DNA from: Apoda limacodes
Taxonomy: Eukaryota > Arthropoda > Insecta > Lepidoptera > Limacodidae
Length of the DNA stretch: 64,000 nt
Assembly: GCA_946406115.1 (NCBI GenBank)
Contig: OX291557.1
Coordinates: forward strand, 11,874,501 to 11,938,500
Direction of reading: 5' to 3'
A model generated the notes under the pieces. The model made no database searches and was not told the origin of the DNA. It saw nothing but the letters and a program-made list of their open reading frames with translations. The position numbers and the translations under genes were made by a program. Positions within the stretch are counted from its first letter, which is position 1. The number at the start of each line of letters is the position of its first letter. Below are positions 21,157 through 33,100 of this stretch, piece after piece.

Positions 21157-24100
21157 GTAAGTTAACTTTATTATATATTCTAATATGTAACTCATGTATC
21201 CATAAAAGCTTTTAGGCTGTTTGTTATTGTATTATATTCTGAAGCATATTACCTTAGTTTAAAAACCTTGAAACTCAAAAGATATTGTGTGCACATTAGT
21301 AGTAAACAGTCCATTTTACCCATTGCCTTCGGCTTTTCTTTAGATATTATATGATATAATATATGACATTTTCTACTTGGAAGAACTGATAATTAAATCT
21401 TGGCATGAAATGAGTACTTACCATTTCACCCTAATTTTTAAGAATTGTGAATTGTAAGCATTATCAATTTTTTTTTAAATGTAGGGAATTCTTGTCCATA
21501 AGAAAAAAACAAGCAAGTTACATTTATTAGGTTTCCGTACCCAAAGGTAATTAGCAGAACCCTATTACTGAGACTCCGCTGTCCGTTAGTCCGTCCGTCC
21601 GTCACCAGGCTGTATCTCATGAACGGTGATAGTAAGACAGTTGAAATTTTCACAAAAGATGTATTTCTGTAGCCGCTATAACAACAAATACTAAAAAAAT
21701 AGAACTAAACGGGACTCCCATACAACAAACATGATTTTTTGCATGATTTTGCTTGATATTGAGAATTGCAGGTTGATGGATAAAATATTTATAGAATATT
21801 AAGTTACATACTTACTATAAAAATAAATTAAAATAAAACAAACATTTAAGGGGGGCACTCATACAACAAATGTGATTTAGTTGCTGTTCTCATAGATGAT
21901 AGTATGGAAACCTTCGTGCGCGAGTCCAACTCGCGCTTGGCCAGTTTTTTATAAATACAGGTTATATTTATTTACTACCAATTTATTGACTTTTTTAATA
22001 AGATCATTTGTTCATTGCAAAATACATCTCGAAAGGTATTTCAAATAAAATACAAAATGTTTTTTACTAAAAGGCATTTAAATGCAAAATACAAAATAGT
22101 TATTTCAAATAAATCGCATCTCTGATAACAACTTTATTGTAACCAATTGCCCATGGCTAAACTAACTAATTTCATACTAAGCATTTCATCTCTTAATCAG
22201 TCTATGTTAAGCATTTTAAATTTGTTTTAATGTACCACAGAAAGAGATTTTTCTCAAATACCATCTGGCGGTCTTAGTAATTACTAAAACAAATCTCTCT
22301 CAATTATTTGCAACTTAATTTAACTACTGCCTAAAAGAGGCGCTCTAATCGCCGTTTAGAAATTTGGTTCTGTGGTAGCCAACTTGTGGCTGCAATCTAC
22401 TTTGAAATTTTTTAACTTATAAGATCGACTTGAGCGATTTTATTTTAGCTGTTTCTGAACTGGACTGAATGGATGTTCACTGAACCTCACATAGCTCGAG
22501 TGAACGATTGTTTATTTTCGTATCACGAAGTTTTTTTCAGGGACTACAGAATGGGGTTCTTCAAGAAGGAAGTTAAAAGCATCATAAGAAAGCATCCATA
22601 AGCTACAGTATAACCGCTTAACATCAGGTGGGCCGTAAGCTTGTTTGTCACCTTGTATTAAAAAATATGATTTGGGTAATTCCCGTGACCCATCCCAATA
22701 CCGCCCGCGACCCGAATTGGGGTAGCGACCCGAGGTTTAGAATCCCTGCTTTATATATTAATTAGAGTTTTGTTACCGGTCAACAGATGGCGCATAAGTA
22801 ATCAAAAATTACGTTCTTTCGTATTTATCAATCACTCTATTGTAGCTAGTTGAATTCAACGTTATAAATTGCAATTAAAAATTATGTGTAGACTAAAGAT
22901 AATAACTGTTTAGATAATAAATAACATTTTAAATTCACCACCGCGAAGTCAAACAAATAGAAGTAAAAATTAAACATGTATATAATGTATCTACACGCCG
23001 CTAGATGTCGTACAGATTAATATCACAATAAATTTAACAATAAAAACCATAAAACATGTGAAAAGTAATACCGTCAGTTTGCTTAATTTTTGTTCCCGAG
23101 TAATTCGCACAACCTACAACAGCACATTTCATTTTTTCAAAAGCAAACTGCAATAAAAACTTATATTAGAAAGTACCGACTCAGACAATGCTATCTTCAG
23201 AACTGAGATTTTGGCCCCACCCTCTTATGACGTCAGTGCTCACTTTGTGGCACGTATGCCTACTTGCTTGAGACATCTCCGCTCCCCTTTTATTCTCCAT
23301 GGTGCTGTTTGTTTTATTTTTAATCCTGGTTGTATGATTTTTTATGCTTGCTTACAAAATTTGTAAAAATTAACATAAAAAATTAAATGACATAGGTAAT
23401 GTAATACAATGATGTTGTTTAGTGCTTTGTAGTAACAGATTTTTCGTGGTAATGGCATTAATTACACAACAGTCTATAAAAGTAAGACTTCTATAACAGT
23501 TTATAATATTTGTAATAAATTCCGACTACATTTTAGACCGACTGAAATATGCAAAATCTGGTTTCTGGAAATATTGTAAAATTTCTACAAATTCATCTAT
23601 TAATACGAAATATTAATTTATTATAAAATAATTTTTCTAGAAATAGGGTTTTTGTTTCTTCAATTAGCAATCACGTTATTCATGTTATCAATCATGCAAT
23701 TTTATTTCTCTTTTAGTATTAAGGGCTCAATTCATCATGAGTACCATGGAGAGCGAGCAAAGCAAGACATGGTAAGCTATGCAGAGCGCATGTTTCAACC
23801 AGCTGTTCAGAGAGTAGCACATGCTGACAGCATTGGACTTATAAAGGAGCAACTTCCTGTGTTTTTTGGATATATTGGGAAAGAACAGGGTTTATTATGG
23901 GTATGTATATGAATTTATGTAACCGATTAGTTACATAAAGATAAGAAATTATGACCTAAATAAGAAAGTTTTGAGTTTTTTCATTATAAAATAAAACGAA
24001 ACCAGATAAGTGCGTGTCGATTCAGTGTAGGGTTCCATTGTAACCGTAGTAACTGAAATTTAAATAAAAAAATGGTGTCGGTATCGTGTCCCCCTGACGG

Positions 24101-27100
24101 TTCCCCTGGAGGAGCCATCAGGATTTTAAAAGTACTGTTGTTTCCCCTAGCCTGGGGAGACATCGGAACTTGCATGCTAATATTATTTTAGAAACTCGTA
24201 TCCTCCCTGTCATATTCAAATTTTTACAGACTTCAATGTATGCATAATTACATTAATTTGACAAAAACCCATCATCTTAGAATTGTCTGAGGTTTAAATT
24301 ACTAGGACAACACGAAAGGCCAAGAGGGTGGTAAGGAGACAATTACTAACGAGAGGCTATTTAGAAGCCTAAGAGTGTTTTTCCCGTTGGTCCATCTAAT
24401 ACCTACGTCCAACTATGGTTATACGAACGGGATTTTCTTTCCCCATGGGCTAAATAAATAGTTGGACATTAGAAAATCGAATTTAACATTGCCCTTCGTA
24501 TAACTACATACATGAAAGCTTTGTAACCGAATTCGAAAACAGATGTTCTCAAATTAGGTTTTCATATTTAAAACAACGTTAAGTCGGATTAACGCAATGA
24601 AGGTTTTACACTGAACTGAATATATAAAATTATATGAATCATTCCTTTTTAACCAACTCATAAAATGAAGAAAGTTTGTTGTAGTTAAAAAATGTCAGGT
24701 GTGAGTCAGATAATCAGACTGAGGGTTTAATACGGAATACAAATACAAAAGCTTTTTAACCAAGTTCAATTTAAAAAAGGCTTTTTCAACGATACTCAAC
24801 TTAAATCAACCAAAAATTTAACCTTTAAGTGCAAATCACAAACTTATCTAGGTATGGGTAGTCCGAACAGCATGCGCTTATGAGCGCAGTTGCCACATGC
24901 TGTATTTGTTACTTGGCTTCGCTGTCGCCAGGCCCTTGTACGGCCGCCGCGCCCCGTCTCCGCTTAGTCCAATGCGTTATTTGAACGTAAATATTGTTAT
25001 TAATTTAGTAAGTATTAGTACATATTCTGAATGTTCTATAATGTTACATGGTTCATAAACTTATATTTTACACAAGTACCAACTTCATCTAAATACCTTT
25101 TAATGGACTTCGTTAGATTTTTTTTACTTTTCTGACTACACTTTTTAAATTGTTTAACTATTAATCATTAAGTTGTAAAGCCTACATTTGTAAAGTTTAC
25201 ATGCTACTCCCATGATTTTTTCACACACCCCAAAAACAGCCATTGAGCAAGCATCGGGGGGGTGTGGGCACTGCACTCTTAACAAAAATTTGCACTTACG
25301 CATCACTTTACGTGTAGGGGAAGTACCACAATTTTTTTATTTTGACCACTTTGTCGGCCTTATTAATATGTATACCCATGCCATAATGTCAAGTGCCTCA
25401 CAATGACTAGTGTCCAAACATGTCCAGTGTCTGCCTGAGGGTTGGTTCGATCCTCGCTCAGGAAAAAACATTTAAGTGATGAACATATTTGAACATGGTT
25501 CAAAATATGCGATAAATGTCATTTGATGATTTTTTTAAATCTTATGATAAATTGAGTGGAAATAAACTATTATTTTATAATAATCTGGTTTAGTAACGCA
25601 ACAAAATGTGCACTCGCATTTGAATGTCACAGAGTATGTCAATTTTATAGATAACACAAAATAGGAGCGTCAAGACGAGAAGTGACATTATTTGAAGACG
25701 CTATATTTAAATTCAACACTCCCTCTAAATTTAAGCCTTAAAAAGAATTAAATCACTTCTCAAACGAGAAACTTTTAAATAAGTTACATTATTAAGATAT
25801 TCTGACATATCCCTCAGAAATAGAGATGTAATTAAACATTCCAAGTTAAGATCTTACGAATTGAAATTTATCTTTTGACAATGCTTTAGTTAATATATCT
25901 GCATATTGATAAGCAGTGCTTACAGATTTAAGATCTATAATTTTTTTGAAAATATTTTTCTTTTATGAAGTGATACTTAATATCAATATGTTTACACCTT
26001 TTATGGAAATTTACATTGTTGATAACACTGATAGCACTTTGATTGTCCAAATGTAAACACATAGTGTCTTGTTTATATTCACCAATATCACATAACAACT
26101 ATTTTATCCACATAGCCTCTTTGGTTGCTGCACAGGCTGCCATGAATTCGGCTTCTGTTGTCGACAGAGCAACCGTCATTTGTCGTTGGCTGGACCATGT
26201 CACAACTGCACCATTTTTGACGAAGACGTAGCCTGTGACTGAGCGTCTTGTGTCAAGATCATTCGCATAGTCAGCATCACTGTAACCAGTAACTGCTGCT
26301 GGTTCTGTTGTCGATGAGTAGTAATACCCATAATCTTTTGTATCTTTTAGGTACTTGAAGATCTTCATGACGGCATTCCAGGGTGTTTTATAATAGCAAT
26401 TCAAAAATCTACTCACCAGGCTTATGGCAAACATAATTTCATGTTGACTCACTGTAGCCAGGTGCATAAGGGAACCCACCGCTTCTCGGTATGGAGTGTT
26501 TTTCTCTGGTTCTCCATCTCCTTTTTGTAGCTTGACATGAGGGTTCACTGGAACACTGTTGGAGTTAGCGTTAGTCATGTTAAACTTGTTTAACATTTGT
26601 TCTACATATCTGGTGTATAAAAATACCGTTTCTGAGTATCTCAATTTGCATACCCACAAAATTACTTGGTGTATTCAATATTTTTACTTCTAATACAGAT
26701 TTTAATTCTTTAGTTATTTCTTTCAGAGTGGATTCACTTTTAGAAAATAACAGGCCATCATCCACATACAGACAAAGTTAACATTTCTCATTGTTGACTT
26801 GACCAACATAAACACATTTATCTGCTTTGCTGTTGATGAAACCAAATTTCTTTAAAATTAAATCAAATTTCTTATTCCAGCATCAGGGGGCTTGCTTTAA
26901 ACCGTACAGTGACTTGTTAAGCTTACATACCATGTTATTTTCACAAGACAGAACTTCAGGCAGTTTTGACATCAAGTTGCATAATTTTAAGTTTATTCTG
27001 GACAGCCATAGACAATAATCAACGTATCGAATCATACCTAACAGTCGGAGCGAAGGTTTCTGTGTAGTCGATACCTGCTGTTTGTGCAAATCCCTTAGCA

Positions 27101-30100
27101 CAAAGTCTTGATTTGAACCGTGGATTCGTTGACTCCTCCTTTATCCGGAACACCTATTTGCTTCCAATCACTTTGGCGTTTGAAGGTTTTTTAATCAATG
27201 TCCAGGTTTCATTTTTCTTATGGGCATCAAGTTCTTCATTGATAGACTTTATCTATTCATCTTTGTTTATTGAAGTTACTGCTTTTTCATATGTTTCAGG
27301 AACATCGAATGAGAGTAAACACAGGTAAGTATTTTCTTCAGTACAAGGTAAGTTCAAATTTTGACATTTTGTTTTATTTCTATTTATAGTTTTCAATGTG
27401 ATTCTGCCGATAACAGGAGAATCAATACTGGTATCAGGTACGTATTCACTGTCTGAAGTAGATCTGTTTCCTTTCGCCGTTTCATATGAACGATCTGAAT
27501 TTGTGTCTTCATCAATCAAGCTGTCCTCTTCTGCTTCGTCCGTTTTCTCTTTTTCTTTTTGTCTTTTTCTTTTTCAGTATCCATCTCAGACAATTCTGCC
27601 GAAACAAAGTCTCTCTTCACTAAGAATTCAAGAAATGTAGCATCTCTGCTCTTTATTACTTTTCTGGAATTTGGTAATATGAATCTGTAATCTTTTGTGT
27701 GGTCATAGTATCCGATGAAAATAATTTTATGAGCCTTCGGATCCCATTTTCTACGTTTTTCTTTAGGTAGGTGAACCATTGCCTCACATCCGAATATCCG
27801 CATTTGATTTACACTCGGTTTCCGTCCGGTCCACATTTCCATACGGGTCTTGAACAATAAGGACTTGGTTGGGGAACGGTTGATGATATAGGCAGCAGTG
27901 TGTTTTGTATCTGCCCAATATAACAATATAGACCAGCGTTGAGTAGCATGCACTTCACTTTTTCAACCAGTGTCCGGTTCATACGTTCCACAGTTCCATT
28001 TTGTTCGGGCGTGTATGGTGTGGTTGTTTGATGAATGATTCCAGCGCCTTTCAGGTAATCAGTGAAAGCCTTGTTATCATATTCGAGTCCGTTGTCTGTA
28101 CGAAGAACCTTTATATAAGTATCCAATTGATTTTCAACCTCAACTTCTTCTTTGAATGTATCGAGTACTTCAGACTTGAGGCGAAGAAAGTATACTGAAA
28201 TCTTCTTGGAATATTTATCAAGAAAGGTTAGGAAGTATCTGCTTCCACCAAGAGATGGAATTTCCATTGGCCCACAAACATCGGAGTGAACCAATTCAAG
28301 GTGTTTGCTGACCCTTGATCCTGCACTTTTAAAAGGTAGCCTTGTCTGCTTACCTTCTTTGCAGGTTATGCATGTCAGATTTTCTGTTTCTCACTTTTGA
28401 CTTTTTGGAAAACACTTACTCGACTTCTTTGGACTATTCTGGGCCCATAACCTGATAAATTGAGTGGTAATAAACTATAATTTTATAATAATCTGGTTTA
28501 ATTACGCAACAAAATGTGCACTCGCATTTGAATGTCACAGAGTATATCAATTTTATAGATAACACAAAATAGGAGCGTCAAGTCGAGAAGTGACATTATT
28601 TGATTTTATAGATAACACAAAATAGGAGCGTCAAGTCGAGAAGTGACATTATTTGAAGACGCTTAATTTAAATTCAACATCTTAATACCTACCTTTATGT
28701 TGCAAAAATTCCTACTATAAATATATAATAAATAACAAGTATTATCTGTAAGTACCTACCTACATGTAAATCAAAAAAAATTACCCAAGTGCATTACCTA
28801 CTTGTTGATAAAAAATGTTTGGTAAATAAAAAGAAATGAAAAACATTTTCTGTAACAAATTTTGTATAGCCCAGTTTTTTTCTTTTAGTTTGACACATGC
28901 TGTATGTTTCAATCTGAAAAAAATACCTGCCAGGTTCTTGTACTCATATGATTTTTTTTTTGATTCACAGGAAAATTTCAAAATGGCTGCTGAAAAATAT
29001 CAGGCACATGCATGGTTCTATTCTATGGGACATGAATTTATAAAAAACGAAATCAAACCACCTAATGAATCTTCCATATTTGTGTATAAAGAGGAAGAAA
29101 TATACTTCTTTGAAGGTAAGCTATTTAAAATGTTTTTTTTCCTTTATAGTAGGATTCTATAAGTTCAAAATCAGAAATATTTTACATTTCAGAAGTTTAT
29201 GCATTTGCATAATTTTTGCTCTAGAAAAAAATTTAAGCAAGTAAAAAAAAACCAGTCATACAACGAACCTTGAAGTAATTGCATTTTTCTTAACAATTTC
29301 TATTCCTGCTCTTATTCAGATTTTTATGAACTATACATATGGTATCTATTATTTAAGAATTAAATCAGAAGCAGCTGGAAGACGTTCTCTGTTGGACTAA
29401 GGCCTCGCCCACATGTCTTCACAACGGCCGGTTTTGAGCCGCTTCCTTCCATTGGCGTCCTGCGGTTCTAACCAGATTGTCTACCTGCTAGGAGCCTGTC
29501 CGACGCTACACTGCGTCTTCTGATTCGTGGTCGTCACTCAAAAACCTACGCCATATTATGTCCTGGACAATGTTATCAAAAAAATGTGCCAAAAATAAAA
29601 ATAAAATCCTAGGTACTTACAAGTGTATATTGCCAAAAATATGTTTTTCTTTGTCGCAGCAAATTCAGAACTTGTTGAAGCCGTGAATGTAACGTTAGAG
29701 AAATGGATCAATTCAGAAAGATTCGAATTTTTTCCCAAAGTAACAAGGTCCAACATCAACCATCTTATGGATACAGAGAAATACTTAGTGCTTGCAGTGG
29801 TATCAGAAAACAAACTTAGTGAAATTACTCAAACAGAAAGGGACTTTAAAGACATGATTGAAGGAATAAGAAAGTTAGTATTGTGCTTATTCTGATTCAC
29901 TAACAACTTTGCAGGATTGTGATGAATTTTATTAATAAAAAAAATATTGTTGGACCACCCCCACCAATGTTGTCGACTGGCCTCAGGATCCCATTAGTTC
30001 TCTGCTAGTGATCCGACGCAGATCCACGGGTTGGGGAGTCAATAGTTACATGTTTGGATATTCAAATATAATAAGGTCAAATTTTTTTTAAACTAACGAA

Positions 30101-33100
30101 TTTCCTATGAAGTACACATTTTAAATTCATTTCATTCGCGTTGAAATATACTTTGATAATATTCGTAAATATTCCTGATGTTGAACATTCTGAGATGTGG
30201 CTGTTGTATTGCGGAACATTTAAGTTATCCGAAGAAATTAGATTTGAATCTAAATAACTTTTTCACATACATACTTCTAAAATATCCCACGACCCGTATA
30301 TAAATTGTTTTTTTTTTTGTAGGAAAAGGAAGCGGGAACTGCACCCTAGGTTTCAATTTGGTTGGTTGGGTACCCCTGACTTAGCAAATTCGATAGCCAT
30401 GACAGAGCTAACCCTGCCTCATTTGTTGGTCATCAACTCCACTACGAACCATCACCACCTGCCCGATGATGACCCTGTGCTGATGACCCCTGACGCAGTC
30501 TTAATATTCTTAGATCAAATACATAATCAAATAGCACCGGTAAGCTACTCTCAGCGACACAGTTGCGTAGTTTGTTAAAAAAAAACAGTTACTAGCTTTT
30601 GCCCACGGTTCCACCCGCCCTCACTTCGTTTACAGGGTTTTAACGGCAACTCTACTATTATTGTAGAAAAAAAGCCTGCGTCCTTTCCCGGGACTCAAAC
30701 TATCTCCATGCCAAATTTAATCTTAATAAGTACAGCGGTTTAAGCGTGGAGAGGTAACAGACAGAAAGACAGACAGAGTTACTTTCGTGTTTAGAATATT
30801 AGTTTGGATTATTACTACTATACTTGTATGTAACAGAGTAATTATTATGGTAAAGTACATGATGTGCAGTCATGACTATACACTTTATATTAGTTATTTA
30901 TGATTAAGTCTTTTCGAATTCCAAAAAGTTCGCTTTTCGAAACTAATTTACAGTATGTAATGAAACTTTTTTTTAAAGGTAGTAGACAAAAAAAGTATTA
31001 AAAAATTATAATTTTCATTTGATACTGCAGCTTTTTGAGCAGTCGGTGATAGTTTAAGTTTATGGGTTATTTTTCAAGTAGGTAATTTATCCCGGTTATC
31101 TAGAATAGTTGTTGAGGAAATTTATAAGGCAAAATTTTCATCATATTATTATAAGCTTATATTGGTTCACTGCTAGACACAAGTTTTCTTTATGGCGTGC
31201 CATTTCTTCCGGTCCCTATGCCTTTCACATCCAATCACCTTGCACCAGCCAAGGTCGGCGGTTCACCGGGCAGGAGTGTGTCCCTCGCTTGCGGGCTCCA
31301 CTTTAGGACACGCCTGCTGTATCGGCCGTCGGTCCTCCGACATACGTCACCAGCCAAGTGCCACTTTAGCTTGCTGATTCTGCAAGCTATGTTGTTGACT
31401 TTAGTTCTCTTCCGTATGTCCGTATTGTACTAAAAATAAAGAGAGCTTTGAGTTTGTGGCGGGCCACATTGTGGCTTTTATGGACTATAAGCCTGCGGTT
31501 AGAGAGCCTTTCTAGTATTCTATATGTTTGTTTGTTTATTAAATTAAACGGTGCTCACCCGTGGTACTACTAATAGTAACACGGGTAACGAAGGGCTCAT
31601 TGACCTATCTTTTGAAATACGTTATTCTCTAGGTGTACGGTGGTAACTCGTGGCCTGTCCGAATGTACCGGGGCTTCTACGAGGCTCGGTCGGCGTTGTC
31701 AATGATGTGGCTCGGTAACCCCGTGCTGACTGCACTAGTATTAGGTGTGCCACTCGGCTTCGCTTCGCTCCTCTGCTACTCTATATGCTGCGCTGACATA
31801 CTGGACGCCGAGGAAGAAGAAGATACCTCAGGTAACATTGCATTTAAAACTAAATTTTCAAAATAGTAGTTATAACTAGCGCCGCCATTGGATATTTCTA
31901 ATTTTCAGTTCGTACAAAGCATATTACAAAAATGTAACTACATAGAAATTCTAACACTAGTCATAAAGTAGATAAAGAAACTGGCATATAATAAGGGATA
32001 TTAAAACCCCACTGTGAGTTTAATAACGGAGCCGCAGAACATAATACCTAATTATATTTATTTATTATATTATTATCCCGGCTACAAACTCAAGCACAAT
32101 TTCGTGAGTCGTGCTGGTGTATGTATGTTTGTGCGGGAGATATCTGCTGTCGCCGCCTTCATAGTCTCGAAGACAGGGACCTGCCGATATTGTGGGTGCG
32201 CGTAGATTACGGCAGCCACACCCGTATCTATGCGTGCCTTTACAGGTCTCACAGCGGTGACACGAAGGTGACTCGACTCTTTAGGAACAGCAATATCCCA
32301 CAGCAGAACTGGTTATTTTGGGAGACTTTAACGCCTACCATCGTGAGTGGCTCAGTTCTCAAACAAATAACTACGCAGGGTAATCTGCTCATGAATTTGC
32401 TCTGACCTATGGACTCTTTCTCCAACGTGAATACCAGATATAGAGGACCATACGCGCTCCTTACTGGAACATCTGCTGACTACACGTCCGGATGGATATT
32501 CCGTCTTGGCTCCTCGGACCTCAATGCACACAACCCGGTCCATCTGGGAGAACCAATTGGCGTCGTGTGTGGCATTATAAGTTGGTAGACTGGGATGTAT
32601 TGCATGAATTCTATGCATCGTACCCGTGGAGACAGCTCCGATTGCGCTTGGAAGAACCTGGCGTCTGCGCAGCCGCAGTTATTGAGACAATCCTCGCTGG
32701 TATGGAATGTTTTATTCCTAACCCGCGAGGAGCTGCCGGTGTCAAAAAACGACCGAGCTTTAATCTGTCTTGTAGAGAAGTAAAATTCTCAAGCAAACTG
32801 CGTATGAAGCTTGGACCACGGCTCGTAATAATACCGGTGCGGTAAGACCATGCCGGAAATGTCCATAACACAGCGGGAAGATTGCGAATGAGCACCGGGT
32901 ACCCAAAAAGGGCAAAAGATCAGATCCATCGAAGTACAGCCCTATCGCTATTACCCTCTCCTCTGCTACTACTATTCGGGCTAAGAGAATTGTCGACGAT
33001 CCCAAAACATACTAGCCGTATTGAACCCTATGACTGAGGAGAGATTTTGCCTCCCTGTGTGTGTTCTACAGCTTGTACAATGAGATGTGTTCTGAGGAAT

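Larger units (their letters stand above)
25545..28679 (-). mobile_element. copia (Ty1) LTR retrotransposon, internally deleted, both LTRs present
   Basis: Minus-strand element inserted against the direction of TMX3, flanked by the 5 bp duplication TCTTA on both sides (25540-25544 and 28680-28684). From its own 5' end it has an LTR, a primer-binding site, then directly the integrase zinc-finger remnant, integrase core, reverse transcriptase remnants, RNase H, a purine tract and the 3' LTR. Gag and protease are gone. At 3.1 kb it is shorter than the usual 4.5-5 kb. The order integrase before RT is diagnostic for copia. Stops and frame breaks make it inactive. Confidence 0.93.

Noticed and set aside
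25404..25455. GGTTCGATCCTCG as a tRNA T-arm
   Set aside because: No acceptor stem, D-arm or anticodon arm can be folded around it; at best a SINE trace.
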